From positions 1-64,000 of the forward strand of contig RECG01000011.1 in the NCBI GenBank assembly GCA_007692425.1: a stretch of 64,000 nt of DNA. The letters are read 5' to 3'. The notes beneath the pieces were generated by a model, which was not told the DNA's origin, did not search any database, and worked only from the letters and a program-made list of their open reading frames with translations. Below, piece by piece: positions 38,037 through 48,642 of this stretch (position 1 is the stretch's first letter; each line of letters begins with the position of its first letter). The DNA is from Acholeplasmataceae bacterium (GTDB lineage Bacteria > Bacillota_I > Bacilli_A > Acholeplasmatales > Acholeplasmataceae). Position numbers and translations under genes: made by a program.

Positions 38037-39503
38037 ATGACAGAAATAGTCGACAAACGCACCAAATACATCTATTCGATGACCGGCATCGGCCGCGACA
38101 TGATGTATGCGCTCTACGCCAATTTCCTGCTCGTTTTCTTGACCGACGGCATCGGTGTCAGCAACACCACGCTCATCTCGGTCGGTGTCATCATCGCCAT
38201 CGCCCGCGTCTGGGATGCCATCAACGACCCGATCATGGGCATGATCATCGACAACACGAAGTCGAGACACGGCAAGTTCAAACCTTGGATTTTGTTTGGT
38301 GCCTTGCTCTCGGCAATCTTTTTCTATCTCTTGTTCCAGGATTTCGGTTTGTCAGGCACGGCGTTTTTGGTCGTCTTCGGCCTGCTTTATGTGCTTTCCG
38401 GCATGGCCTTCACCATGAATGACATCGCCTATTGGTCACTCTATCCAAGTCTGACATCAAACCCGCAAGAACGGGAATCCATCGGTTCGCTTGCCAGAAT
38501 CTTCGCCAGTCTGGGCATGTTCATCGTCATCGCGGCCGTACCGATTGTTTATCAGAACATGTTCGGGACACCGCGCAACGCCTTTTCGATCATCGCCCTG
38601 GTCGTTTGTCTGGTCTATGTCTTATCCCAAATCATCCTTTTCATCTTTTTGAAACAACCTCGCAACAAACTGACCGATGTCAGACAAGAAAAGACCACGT
38701 TGAAAGCCATGTTCAACATCATCAGGAAAAACGATCAGCTGGTGGTCATCATCATCGCCATTCTCCTTTTCAATATCGGCTATTTTGTCACCACGGCCTT
38801 GGGCATCTACTTTTTCAACTACGATTTCAACAAGTATGGCGGGGGCGAGTTCACCATGTTCATGGGTGTGCTGGCGGTCAGCCAGCTGACCGCTTTGATG
38901 ATCTTCCCGGCCTTGATGAAGAAAATCTCCCGCAAGAAACTGTTCACCATCGCCATCCTGATGATTGCCACAGGTTATGCCTTGTTCATTTCAGCAGGTT
39001 ACGTGTTGCCGATGAACATGCTGGTCATCGGCTTTGCCGGACTCATCCTATTTTCCGGACAAGGATTCATCCAGGTCCTGGTGCTTGTCATGTTGGCCGA
39101 CACGATTGAATACGGCCATTGGAAACTGGGTACGCGAAACGAGTCCGTCGTCTTCGCCATCAACCCCTTTGTCGTCAAAATGGCGACGGCCTTCCAGACC
39201 ATCATCGTTTCTGTTACGCTCGCCGTCTCCGGTTTGAACAATCAGGTCATCAACCCTTTGACCCATTACATCGATACAATCCAGCACCTGCCCCAGGAAC
39301 AACGCACAACCTTGATCCGCGCTTTCATCGATGCCAACACGACAACCGGCATGTTGCTCATCTTGAGATTGTCGATGATCGTCCTGCCGTTATTGCTCAT
39401 ATTATGTTCATATCTGGTCTATTACTACAAGTTCAAGATCGATGACAAGTTTTACAAACAAATCACCAGTGATCTGGCAGCAAAGGTCGCACCTTCAGAA
39501 TAG
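38037..39503 (+). CDS. MFS transporter, GPH (MelB-like) cation:sugar symporter family
   Basis: RVWDAINDPIMGMIIDNTKSRHGKFKPWI; AFTMNDIAYWSLYPSLT. Confidence 0.9.
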   Translation: MTEIVDKRTKYIYSMTGIGRDMMYALYANFLLVFLTDGIGVSNTTLISVGVIIAIARVWDAINDPIMGMIIDNTKSRHGKFKPWILFGALLSAIFFYLLFQDFGLSGTAFLVVFGLLYVLSGMAFTMNDIAYWSLYPSLTSNPQERESIGSLARIFASLGMFIVIAAVPIVYQNMFGTPRNAFSIIALVVCLVYVLSQIILFIFLKQPRNKLTDVRQEKTTLKAMFNIIRKNDQLVVIIIAILLFNIGYFVTTALGIYFFNYDFNKYGGGEFTMFMGVLAVSQLTALMIFPALMKKISRKKLFTIAILMIATGYALFISAGYVLPMNMLVIGFAGLILFSGQGFIQVLVLVMLADTIEYGHWKLGTRNESVVFAINPFVVKMATAFQTIIVSVTLAVSGLNNQVINPLTHYIDTIQHLPQEQRTTLIRAFIDANTTTGMLLILRLSMIVLPLLLILCSYLVYYYKFKIDDKFYKQITSDLAAKVAPSE

Positions 39504-39718
39504 GGCATATCCCTTTATGCTTGTCTGATGACGATTTTCCTGATTCATCTTCCAGACCATCTAGTCATATGAATCAAACCATGTTACAATAAAGACAAAC
39601 CAAATTCGACCGGAACGATGCCAATCATGTTCATCAACGATGCATCATCACATGCAGCCGATTGATCAACCAGAGTCCGGGGATGATTCCAGGTCGCCTC
39701 TCAAAGGAGAAATCAATC

Positions 39719-41233
39719 ATGAATAAAAGTCTTCGTTGTCTTGCCCTGTTGCTGGCCATGACACTCTTTTTGGTTGGCTGTGGCCGTCAGCCCTCACCTG
39801 AACCCCAGGTAGTCTCCATTGAGATGAGCCGGCTGCCAGACAAGATTGAATATGTCTTGAATGAGCCCTTTTCCATGACAGGTGCCCAGATCAAAATCAA
39901 TTTTGACGATGATTCTCACACATTGATGGATGTCCGCCCGGACATGGCGGGCACCGTCAGCACGTCGACACCCGGTGTCATCACCGTCACCGTTTTTCAT
40001 GCTGCCGGGTCGGGTGTTTTTTCCACCACGTTTGCCATCACTGTTCTTGAAGGTGATGATGAAATCGATGATCCCGTCAATCCAGGTGATGATCCGGTCA
40101 TCATGTTTGACAGCAGGGGAGGTAATCATGTCGAACCGATTGTGGCAGATGTCGGGCAGGCCGTCACACCTCCTTCCGATCCGGTCCGGGAAGGCTATGT
40201 CTTTGCCGGATGGTACATTGACATGGACGTCCTTGATCCTTATGTCTTTGACACCATGCCGGCATCCGGCATCACCTTGTTCGCCGACTGGTCGTCCCTC
40301 GGGCTGACATATACCTTGAATGAAGAAGATGACACATATGCGGTCTCAAGTGAAGATGTCAAACATCTGTTGCATGTCGAAGTGCCAAGACGCATGGATG
40401 GTCGTCTGGTGACCGAGATTGCATCTTCGGGGTTCGCCAACATGTCTGTCATGATGTCAATCGTCTTGCCTGCATCAATCCATACCTGGAACACCGGTTC
40501 GTTTTACAATGCCGGATTGTTGCAGCATCTGCATCTATCGTCAAGAGTGGAAAAGATTTTGGGTAACGCTTTTCTACACACTTATTCGCTGACCTCATTC
40601 AGTGTTGATGAAAACAATCCCTTTTTCCAAGTGATTGATGATGTTCTTTTTTCCAAGAACGGCGAAACACTCGTCCGTTATCCTTCCGGCAAAGAGAATG
40701 TCGGCACCTACACCTTGCCGGCACATGTGAAGATCATCGCCACCTTTGCCTTCGCCAGTTGCTATGACCTGACAAACATCATTCTTAATCATGGCCTGAC
40801 GACCATCAATGAACACGCATTCTTTGATGCGACCGGACTGGAAGCGATTGTGATTCCAGATACCGTGACCACGGTGGGAATGTATGCGTTTCGAATGAAC
40901 ATGAACCTCGCCAGCGTCACCTTGGGTTCCGGATTGTCCGGCATTTCCACTTACATGTTCAGCGATTGTGGCTCGTTGAAGGAAATCATCTTGCCCGTCA
41001 ACATCACAACAATCGGCTACGGTGCGTTTTATGGTTGCCATCAGTTAAAAAGGGTCATCATCCAAAAACCCAGCAGCATGGGCATCATCCAAGGCCACTT
41101 GTTCATGTTCCAGGGCACTTCCAGTCAACTTGTCATCATCTTGCCTGACCAGGCATCCGTCGATGATTACGGTAGTGCAACATACTGGTCAAGTTTCAAG
41201 AGTCGCATGCAGGTTGCTTCAAATGATGATTGA
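39719..41233 (+). CDS. Lipoprotein with InlB B-repeat and BspA-type leucine-rich repeats
   Basis: LVGCG lipobox; FAGWYIDMDVLD; LRR_5-like IVIPDTVTTVGMYAFRMNMNLASVTLGSGL. Confidence 0.85.
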   Translation: MNKSLRCLALLLAMTLFLVGCGRQPSPEPQVVSIEMSRLPDKIEYVLNEPFSMTGAQIKINFDDDSHTLMDVRPDMAGTVSTSTPGVITVTVFHAAGSGVFSTTFAITVLEGDDEIDDPVNPGDDPVIMFDSRGGNHVEPIVADVGQAVTPPSDPVREGYVFAGWYIDMDVLDPYVFDTMPASGITLFADWSSLGLTYTLNEEDDTYAVSSEDVKHLLHVEVPRRMDGRLVTEIASSGFANMSVMMSIVLPASIHTWNTGSFYNAGLLQHLHLSSRVEKILGNAFLHTYSLTSFSVDENNPFFQVIDDVLFSKNGETLVRYPSGKENVGTYTLPAHVKIIATFAFASCYDLTNIILNHGLTTINEHAFFDATGLEAIVIPDTVTTVGMYAFRMNMNLASVTLGSGLSGISTYMFSDCGSLKEIILPVNITTIGYGAFYGCHQLKRVIIQKPSSMGIIQGHLFMFQGTSSQLVIILPDQASVDDYGSATYWSSFKSRMQVASNDD

Positions 41234-41272
41234 TGCCTCTAGAAAAGCGGCTTAATGAGGAGGATTTGAACC

Positions 41273-42313
41273 ATGCAAGTCACCGAAGCGGCAACGTTGC
41301 TGATCAAGAAAATTGAACAAGATTATCGCGATGACATCGCTGTCGTGGTGATGATGGGCAGTCATCTTTATCAGGACACCCATCCAAAATCGGATCTCGA
41401 CCTCTACTTTATTCCAAAAACGGAACGAGGCTACCAACTGGGATTCGTGTTCATCATGCAGGGCATCGGTTTTGATTTCTGGCCCATCTCCTGGGAGCGG
41501 ATTGAGCGCATTGCCAAACGTGAGGAACGCATCACAGCCATCATCACGGAAGGCAAGGTCCTCTACCACGGAACGGCTGCTGATTTGGAGCGTTTCAACC
41601 ATTATCGCCTCATGGCATTGGACAAGCGCGACCAGAAGCGGTTGCAACATCTGGCTTACAAACAACTTCAATCCGCCCAGGCAGTCTGGTTCGATTGCGC
41701 CAACGCAAGCACCACCACCGAGGCGAGAAGACACGCCATCAGTGCGTTGTTTCATGTCGTGGAAAGCCTCGCCCTTTTCAATGGCACCACCATCAAACGT
41801 GGGCGCGGTAAATTAAAAACGGAAATCTTGGCCATGCCATTCGTACCCGATGGTTTCGAGCGTCTTTACGATGCCATCTTTGTCTCTGACCAAACCGGCA
41901 TCATCAAGCAATCCATGCATGATTTGATCCGTTCGACCCGCAGTCTGTATGAGCGCCATCATGACAGACTACCCAAAGAGGATTTCAAGTCGTTGGCGAC
42001 AGGTTTCTACGAAGAACTCATCAATCATTATCACAAGATTGAACGTGCTGTCACCATCAACGATGCACATACCGCCCTTTACGTGGCCAGGGAAATCGAA
42101 AACGAACTTGCCTGGTTGTTTGCCGATTCCGGGACGACACCACCCGAACTTCCTGATTTGATTGAAGCCTATGACGCCGATCATCTCGACGTGATCGGCC
42201 AGGCCGCGAAACAACATCAAGAAATGCTTGTTGCGTATTTCACCAGTCGGGGCGTCACTTTCAGGATGTTTGAAAACGAAGAAGAACTTGAGGCATATCT
42301 CGTATCATTGTAA
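41273..42313 (+). CDS. Nucleotidyltransferase domain protein
   Basis: MMGSHLYQDTHPKSDLDLYFIP (GS..DxD); SD aggagg. Confidence 0.75.
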   Translation: MQVTEAATLLIKKIEQDYRDDIAVVVMMGSHLYQDTHPKSDLDLYFIPKTERGYQLGFVFIMQGIGFDFWPISWERIERIAKREERITAIITEGKVLYHGTAADLERFNHYRLMALDKRDQKRLQHLAYKQLQSAQAVWFDCANASTTTEARRHAISALFHVVESLALFNGTTIKRGRGKLKTEILAMPFVPDGFERLYDAIFVSDQTGIIKQSMHDLIRSTRSLYERHHDRLPKEDFKSLATGFYEELINHYHKIERAVTINDAHTALYVAREIENELAWLFADSGTTPPELPDLIEAYDADHLDVIGQAAKQHQEMLVAYFTSRGVTFRMFENEEELEAYLVSL

Positions 42314-42350
42314 CCACCGTGCATCAAACAACAACCTATCTGAACAGGTC

Positions 42351-42381
42351 AAAAAAGACTGTCAATCATGACAGTCTTTTT
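42351..42381. terminator. Bidirectional terminator
   Basis: aaaaaagactgtcaatcatgacagtcttttt. Confidence 0.85.
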
Positions 42382-42409
42382 GCTTCATGCAACCATCGGG
42401 TATTCACAT

Positions 42410-43063
42410 TCAAATGGATTGTGCGTAGATGAGTTGGGCGTTTTGCAGACTCAGATAGATATCCTGATCGCCCTTTGTAATGACCATCATGTCATTAAAG
42501 TTGTCAACAGCCTTGATTGTGATAATGTCGCCGATGATCAACCCTTTTTGATCAAGAAAGCCCAATAGCGGCTTGGTATCGGTCGCCCGGTTGATTTTCA
42601 AGCGATCCCCGACCTCATATTGCGTCAAAGGTTTTTGTTCTTGATGGTGGATGCGTCCTTTGGCATCCGGAATCGGATTGCCATGCTGGCAAAACTTCGG
42701 ATATCCGAGATAGGCATCGAGTTTGTCAATGACTTGTGTGCTGGCCGCATGCTCAAGGTTTTCCGCATCAAAATGCACATCCTGCCAGGAAAAACCGAGT
42801 TTTTCAGTTAAAAAGACTTCCCATAACCGATGGGCCCTGATCATCTTAACGGCTTGTTCCAAGCCTTTACGGGTCAAACCGACACCTTTATAGGGATAAA
42901 AGACCAACAATTTCTTGGCTTCCAGCTTCTTGATCATTTCATTGACACTTTGATCGGTGATGTTGAATCTCGCTGAAATATCGCTTGTTTTGACCAAATC
43001 AATATTCTGTTCGCGAGTCAGTTCGTAAATGGTCTTCAAATAATCTTCTTCAGCACGATGCAT
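42410..43063 (-). CDS. DtxR/MntR family metal-dependent regulator
   Basis: EEDYLKTIYELTREQ...VKTSDISARFNITDQSVNEMIKKLE; C-terminal FeoA-like region. Confidence 0.92.
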   Translation of the reverse strand: MHRAEEDYLKTIYELTREQNIDLVKTSDISARFNITDQSVNEMIKKLEAKKLLVFYPYKGVGLTRKGLEQAVKMIRAHRLWEVFLTEKLGFSWQDVHFDAENLEHAASTQVIDKLDAYLGYPKFCQHGNPIPDAKGRIHHQEQKPLTQYEVGDRLKINRATDTKPLLGFLDQKGLIIGDIITIKAVDNFNDMMVITKGDQDIYLSLQNAQLIYAQSI

Positions 43064-43094
43064 GTCTTGTTCCCGCTCCTTTGAACAGCAATCT

Positions 43095-43889
43095 TCAAAC
43101 AAACAAAATCAAACTCAATGCCATCAACGCCATGCCTGTGACCAACCCTAGAATCGAAAGGTGATGCTTACCATATTTTTCAGATGTCGGCAGGAGTTCA
43201 TCCATGGAAATGTATACCATGATGCCACCGACGAAGGCAAAGGTCAAACCAAAGGTCAAATCACTGAAAATCGTCAACAACAAGAAGTAACCAAGCAAAG
43301 CACCAATCGGTTCGGCAAGCCCCGATAACAACGCATAAAGAAACGCTTTGGTACGTGATCCCGTCGCCTGATAAATCGGGACCGCCACCGCGATGCCTTC
43401 AGGGATGTTATGGATGGCGAGGGCAACGGCGATGCTGATCCCGAGCGCGGGGCTTTCCAAGGCAGCGATGAAAGTCGCCAACCCTTCAGGGAAGTTGTGG
43501 ATGGCGATCGCCAAAGCGGAAAAGACGCCCATGCGCATCAGGTTGTTTTTTTCTTTTTGATCTTCAGAGAGGTTGAGATCAGGAATTTCATGGGGATTGT
43601 CACGTGAGGGAATGATCAGGTCAATGATCGCGATAAAGCCGATGCCGACAAAAAAAGCAACGGTGGCCAAGATGTATCCGCGTGATTCTGAGTGGAATTG
43701 TTGAAGCGATTCGATTGCTTTAGGCAGGATTTCAACAAAGGAAACGTAAATCATCACCCCGGCGCTGAATCCCAGGGCAAAGGTCAGAAAATTTTTACTG
43801 GCCGCTTTCTTATGAAAGGCAAGCAAGCCGCCGATCCCGGTCGAAAGTCCGGCAAACAAGGTCAGTAAGAAAGCATTCAGATAACTCAT
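43095..43889 (-). CDS. zupT: ZIP family metal (zinc) transporter
   Basis: [15 protein letters not shown] and [17 protein letters not shown]. Confidence 0.92.
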   Translation of the reverse strand: MSYLNAFLLTLFAGLSTGIGGLLAFHKKAASKNFLTFALGFSAGVMIYVSFVEILPKAIESLQQFHSESRGYILATVAFFVGIGFIAIIDLIIPSRDNPHEIPDLNLSEDQKEKNNLMRMGVFSALAIAIHNFPEGLATFIAALESPALGISIAVALAIHNIPEGIAVAVPIYQATGSRTKAFLYALLSGLAEPIGALLGYFLLLTIFSDLTFGLTFAFVGGIMVYISMDELLPTSEKYGKHHLSILGLVTGMALMALSLILFV

Positions 43890-43913
43890 GGTGTTCTCCG
43901 TTCAAACTTATAA

Positions 43914-43938
43914 ATTAAGGTTAAGCTTAAAATCAATT
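43914..43938 (-). promoter_or_regulatory. Candidate DtxR-family operator upstream of zupT
   Basis: attaaggTTAAGCTTAAaatcaattt; 10-nt perfect palindrome 43921-43930. Confidence 0.45.
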
Positions 43939-44101
43939 TAATGATAGCATGACTAAATGGGTTTGTCAATAGCAAGCATCCAGAAAAGCGCTATGAACAA
44001 GGTTAAAGGACAAAAAATCAAGCATTTAACAATTCACATGAAAAAGACGGCAAACGCCGTCTTCTGACCATGAACATGCGGTCAAACCCGGTCATTTCAA
44101 A

Positions 44102-46318
44102 TCATTTGTTCAATCCGGACCGCAGGGCATTCAACAGGATGCCAGTCGTATCCGTACCGTATTCCCAAAACATCATCCCCGCCAAGCCATGTTCAATCAC
44201 ATATTCGCTCTTTTCAATCACCGATCTCGGATCATCATACGAAATGAAGACCGTGCCATCAGTCTTGATGATATAGGGCACTCCGGCGTTCTGATCGTAA
44301 AACCTTTGATAATCAGGATGCGTCAAAAAATGATTGGCGATATCATGGTAATACACCGAACCGGCATTGGTCCAAGCGGTCCATGATTGTGTCGCAGGAT
44401 TATAACTGCGGGTTTGACGAATGCCGTAAAACGCGACGCCGACGATGATTTTGCTGTAAGCCACCCCGTATTGCTGGTAAAAAATATCCAAACTCTCCTC
44501 AATGGAACAACTGGTCAATGTCCGGCCCGCCAAAAATGTCGGATGATGGGATGTCTGACTCCTGTAAAGTGCGTTTTGATAATACCCATGACTGGATGTC
44601 ATGCCGTAAGTCATCATGTTGATATAATCCAGATATTGTGCCGAGTTGATCAAATCGTACATGGGAGGTTGCCACATGCCGCCTGTGATGGCGGTCGTGA
44701 CCAGATGATGAGGGTTGTTGGCCTTGACACGTTGATGAATCACCCGCATGAGTGTCGTGAAACGGGTGGCTTCCGGTCCGGTTGGTGTCTCCCAGTCGAT
44801 ATCGACACCGTCAAAGCCATGCTGGTTGATCATGGCCACGATATTGGCGGCCAAGGTTTCAATCAATGTCATGTTGGCGGCAATCACCGACCAGGATGAC
44901 TCAGGTGCGATCGACATGATGACCCAGTTGCCATGCAGTTTGGCTTTCGGCATGATATGTTGTGAAACATTGGACAAGTAAAACGATCCGGTCAAAGATG
45001 CATCCGCATTGGCTGTGATGAAGGCGGTGTTGATGACATCAAGCGTTTGAAAAAAGTCATCATTGACGAGATGGTAGTTGCGATAAATGTAGCTGGATGC
45101 GATGGGTGCCGATAACGGTTTATAGCCGTCGACATCAATCTCATAGGTCCGGATGCGCGTCTCATCATCCAAAGAGATTTCAGCGGTCAACTGTACGGTA
45201 ACGGCCTCATAGGGTTTTGTGAATAAACCTTGGAGACTGATCACGTGTTCCTCGGTGCTGGACCAAAGGATGTCAAAATGGCTATATGACGAAGGAAGCG
45301 TGATGTCATCGTTCGCCTTGGCTGGAATCAAGGCATCCAAAAAGGCCTCAAGCGCCGCCCAGGAGGCCCCCTCCCACATGGCGGTGTAAGTGATGGCGCG
45401 GATGTTTTGATTCATCCGGTAGCCTGGAAAAGAGGTGACGGTCACACCATTTAACGACCAGCCCATGAACGTATAGCCGGGACGGACGGGCAAGGGCAGG
45501 TCATCCGCGGTTTTGAACATGATGTCGAGTGTTTGGGAAACGACATCCAATGTATAAAAAGAGACACCGAGCTCACCGGATGTATAATCGTCCACAGGGC
45601 CATCGAAGCGGACAAAAAGTCCGGTCTCAGCCTGTTCCGTGTAATTCATGACGGTGAGTTTGGCGGTGTGATCCTGACATTGCAGATGCACCGCCAGGAT
45701 ATACTCATAAGCCGGCAGGTCAAGATGTGCGACAGCAGCAGTCGAATGATCGGCATGGACCACCTCATAAGCCTCATGAGGCTCGCTGTAGATGATGAAC
45801 AATTTATAAAACCAACGCAATGCTGTATATGAAGAGTCGAAAAGCGTGAAAGTCTGGCCTGTCGTATCACCAAACGTTGTCAAGGTCAATACTTGATCAG
45901 GAAGCAGATGATCAAAAATAGCACCGGACCAATGACCGCCGTTCAAATCAAAAGTGACTTGCACGTCCCTCAAGGCGTCAGGGGTGATGTCATCAAGATG
46001 ATTGACAACAAGCGTGATGATGCGTGCATCATGTTGAAAAGATGCCTGATCCATCAGGATGCCGTTGATCGAGACCGACACATCATCAGTGAATGTGCGA
46101 CGGTTGGCGGCCTGAATGATGATGACATGTCCGTTTTCTTGTTCGTTGATCACGGCATCATAACCCCTGCCTTTGTCAAGAATATGCATTGTCGCAAGAT
46201 CAATCGTCATCTCGACCTTGTCGATTGAACGGTCAAAAAAGGATGTCTGGCATCCGGCCAAGACACCGGTTGATAGCACCAGGGTGAAGATGATGAAAAG
46301 TGGTCTGAACGCATGCAT
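44102..46318 (-). CDS. GH18 family lipoprotein with InlB B-repeat
   Basis: LAGCQ lipobox; GFDGVDIDWETP (DxxDxDxE); YTFMGWSLNG repeat unit. Confidence 0.88.
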   Translation of the reverse strand: MHAFRPLFIIFTLVLSTGVLAGCQTSFFDRSIDKVEMTIDLATMHILDKGRGYDAVINEQENGHVIIIQAANRRTFTDDVSVSINGILMDQASFQHDARIITLVVNHLDDITPDALRDVQVTFDLNGGHWSGAIFDHLLPDQVLTLTTFGDTTGQTFTLFDSSYTALRWFYKLFIIYSEPHEAYEVVHADHSTAAVAHLDLPAYEYILAVHLQCQDHTAKLTVMNYTEQAETGLFVRFDGPVDDYTSGELGVSFYTLDVVSQTLDIMFKTADDLPLPVRPGYTFMGWSLNGVTVTSFPGYRMNQNIRAITYTAMWEGASWAALEAFLDALIPAKANDDITLPSSYSHFDILWSSTEEHVISLQGLFTKPYEAVTVQLTAEISLDDETRIRTYEIDVDGYKPLSAPIASSYIYRNYHLVNDDFFQTLDVINTAFITANADASLTGSFYLSNVSQHIMPKAKLHGNWVIMSIAPESSWSVIAANMTLIETLAANIVAMINQHGFDGVDIDWETPTGPEATRFTTLMRVIHQRVKANNPHHLVTTAITGGMWQPPMYDLINSAQYLDYINMMTYGMTSSHGYYQNALYRSQTSHHPTFLAGRTLTSCSIEESLDIFYQQYGVAYSKIIVGVAFYGIRQTRSYNPATQSWTAWTNAGSVYYHDIANHFLTHPDYQRFYDQNAGVPYIIKTDGTVFISYDDPRSVIEKSEYVIEHGLAGMMFWEYGTDTTGILLNALRSGLNK

Positions 46319-46494
46319 GATGAACCTGCCTTATGAATTGATGATCATGTCAGACATGGATGCCTGTCGATGTCATGCACTACCATTATACTATGATTCA
46401 CGGACAATCCGCCATAGAAGGCCAATTTACATTTATCTTACATCCCAACATCGCATGAATATGATACAATATTCATGGATTAGATGGTGAAGAC

Positions 46495-47946
46495 GTGATG
46501 AAATCAATGAAAAAAGTCGTGATTATCGGTGCGGGGCTGACAGGTCTCAGTGCCGGCATCACACTCCAAAAAAACGGAATCCAATCAGAGATTTATGAGA
46601 TGGCACCCTGGCCGGGCGGCGTATGCACCGCCTGGACACGAAAAGGTCATACTTTTGACGGTTGCATCCATTGGATGGTGGGCACCAGGACAGGCGATCC
46701 GATGCGCAAGATGTATGAAGACGTCGGCGCGCTCAATCCGGAAACCGTCATCTATAACCCCTTCGAGATCACCATGGAAATCGCAGGACAGGTCTACCGC
46801 ATTCCCATGAATGTCGAGCTTTTTCATGATTATCTCGTCTCAATCGCACCTGAAGACAGTCGCTTCATCACACGGTTTTGTAAAGAATTGGAACGCATCG
46901 CCAACAGTGTCATGATCACCGGAAAACCGAAAAGCATGTCTGATTTCTATGTCTTGATGACCAAAGGAAGAGGCTTCTTCCGGGCCATCATCAAACATTT
47001 GCGTAAAACCGTCGGACAATATGCAAAACCTGTTCAAAACGACCAGTTGCGAAGCATCATCCACCACCTGATGCCCCCCTCCATGTCCGTGTTCGCCCTG
47101 GTGATGATGCTCGGCACCCGTATGTCGGACAACGGCGGTTACCCCATCGGTGGTGCCAAAGACATGATCAAACGCATGTCCTCCCTCTATGAAAAACTGG
47201 GTGGCAAGCTAACATGTGACAGCAAAGTTGATGAGATCATGGTGGAAGGCGGAACAGTCAAAGGCATCATGACCAAAGGTGCTTTCAAGGAAGCGACACA
47301 CGTGATTGCCGCCTGTGACATGTATGACACCTTGCAGCGGATGCTCAAGGGCAGATATCCGCATCCCGTCCTTGACAAGCTGCTCAAAGACGGACCACTC
47401 TTTTCCCCGGTCATGCTGGTCTCATACGGCTTGAAGCGTTCATTCGACATTCCTTTCAGCATTGTCCATCGCCTGCAGACACCTTTGAAAACCGGCGGTA
47501 ACATGAGTGTCAACAGTTATCATTTACGTTCTTTTGATTTCGATCCTTCGTTCGCACCTCCGGGAAAAAGCAGTGTCATGGTGATGTTGTCCGCAGCTTT
47601 TGACGAATGGCATGATTTGAGGATCAACCATTATCAAGCCTATCAAACGAAAAAGCTTGAGATTGCCCATCAACTGGCTGACCACATCAACCTCCGTTAT
47701 CCCGGATTCAAGGATGCGATCGAGGTCATTGATGTCGCCACCCCGTCGACCTATCATCGTCTCAACAATTTATACAAGGCATCTTATGAAGGATTTTTAC
47801 CAGAACCGGCTTTGTTGAAACTAAACATCAAACCAAGCATCAAAGGCATCAGGAATCTCTATCTGGCTGGTCAGTGGACCACGCCGGGTGGAGGCATCCC
47901 CCCTGCCGTCATGAGCGGAATCCAGACCGCCAATAAGATCAAATAG
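46495..47946 (+). CDS. NAD(P)/FAD-dependent oxidoreductase (phytoene desaturase/RetSat-like)
   Basis: GAGLTGLSAGITLQKNG...GGVCTAWTRKGHTFDGCIHWMVG; C-terminal LYLAGQWTTPGGGIPPAVMSG. Confidence 0.9.
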   Translation: MMKSMKKVVIIGAGLTGLSAGITLQKNGIQSEIYEMAPWPGGVCTAWTRKGHTFDGCIHWMVGTRTGDPMRKMYEDVGALNPETVIYNPFEITMEIAGQVYRIPMNVELFHDYLVSIAPEDSRFITRFCKELERIANSVMITGKPKSMSDFYVLMTKGRGFFRAIIKHLRKTVGQYAKPVQNDQLRSIIHHLMPPSMSVFALVMMLGTRMSDNGGYPIGGAKDMIKRMSSLYEKLGGKLTCDSKVDEIMVEGGTVKGIMTKGAFKEATHVIAACDMYDTLQRMLKGRYPHPVLDKLLKDGPLFSPVMLVSYGLKRSFDIPFSIVHRLQTPLKTGGNMSVNSYHLRSFDFDPSFAPPGKSSVMVMLSAAFDEWHDLRINHYQAYQTKKLEIAHQLADHINLRYPGFKDAIEVIDVATPSTYHRLNNLYKASYEGFLPEPALLKLNIKPSIKGIRNLYLAGQWTTPGGGIPPAVMSGIQTANKIK

Positions 47947-47956
47947 GGAGCCAGTC

Positions 47957-48484
47957 ATGTCAATCAAACCATTAATCGTCTATTATTCCTTTTATGGAAA
48001 CACGGAAGTTGTCGCCAAAGAAATCCAAAAACAGACGGGTTCGGACCTGATCCGCATCGAAGAAGTCAAGTCCAGAAAAAAGGGTGCGATGATCGGTCCG
48101 GCCTTTGCCGCCTTGCTGGGATGCAAATCCGCCATCAAGCCAATGGATTTCATCATGGCAGACCACGATACCATCTTTTTAGGCCTGCAGGTCTGGGCCA
48201 GACACACGACACCGGCCATCAACCGGTTTATCAGCAAGGCTGCCTTTAAAGGCAAGAAGGTCTACCTGTTCATCACCAACGCTGAACAGACAAAACCGGA
48301 AAACATCATTGCTTCAGTGACCAGACGCATCACCAAAAAAGGCGGCACCGTGGTCGATGTGTTCGCCCACCGCTCACCCTGGCTTCCCAACGATGACAGG
48401 GTCATCCCTGCTGATGAGATTATCAATCCGGTCAGCTCATGGTTGGCGCAAGCCGGTCTGATCGATGATGCGCAGTCTGCATGA
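47957..48484 (+). CDS. Flavodoxin family protein
   Basis: VYYSFYGNTEVVAKEI phosphate loop; FLGLQVWARHTTPAI. Confidence 0.85.
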   Translation: MSIKPLIVYYSFYGNTEVVAKEIQKQTGSDLIRIEEVKSRKKGAMIGPAFAALLGCKSAIKPMDFIMADHDTIFLGLQVWARHTTPAINRFISKAAFKGKKVYLFITNAEQTKPENIIASVTRRITKKGGTVVDVFAHRSPWLPNDDRVIPADEIINPVSSWLAQAGLIDDAQSA

Positions 48485-48521
48485 TGTTTAAGGCAGGACC
48501 ACTTTCAAAAAACATACATAA

Positions 48522-48556
48522 ACATGCAAGTATGTGACAGCTTGCATTTTTTTTAT
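48522..48556 (+). terminator. Rho-independent terminator after flavodoxin
   Basis: catgcaag...cttgcattttttttattt. Confidence 0.7.
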
Positions 48557-48642
48557 TTCTTGCCCGGTCCTTACGCCAGTCGTACAACAATGATGTTATA
48601 ATAGGCATATCAAGATATCCGTTCAGACACAAGGAGAACATC

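Noticed and set aside
38432-39109. 225-aa plus-strand ORF rich in His/Arg
   Set aside because: Out-of-frame shadow inside the GPH symporter gene.
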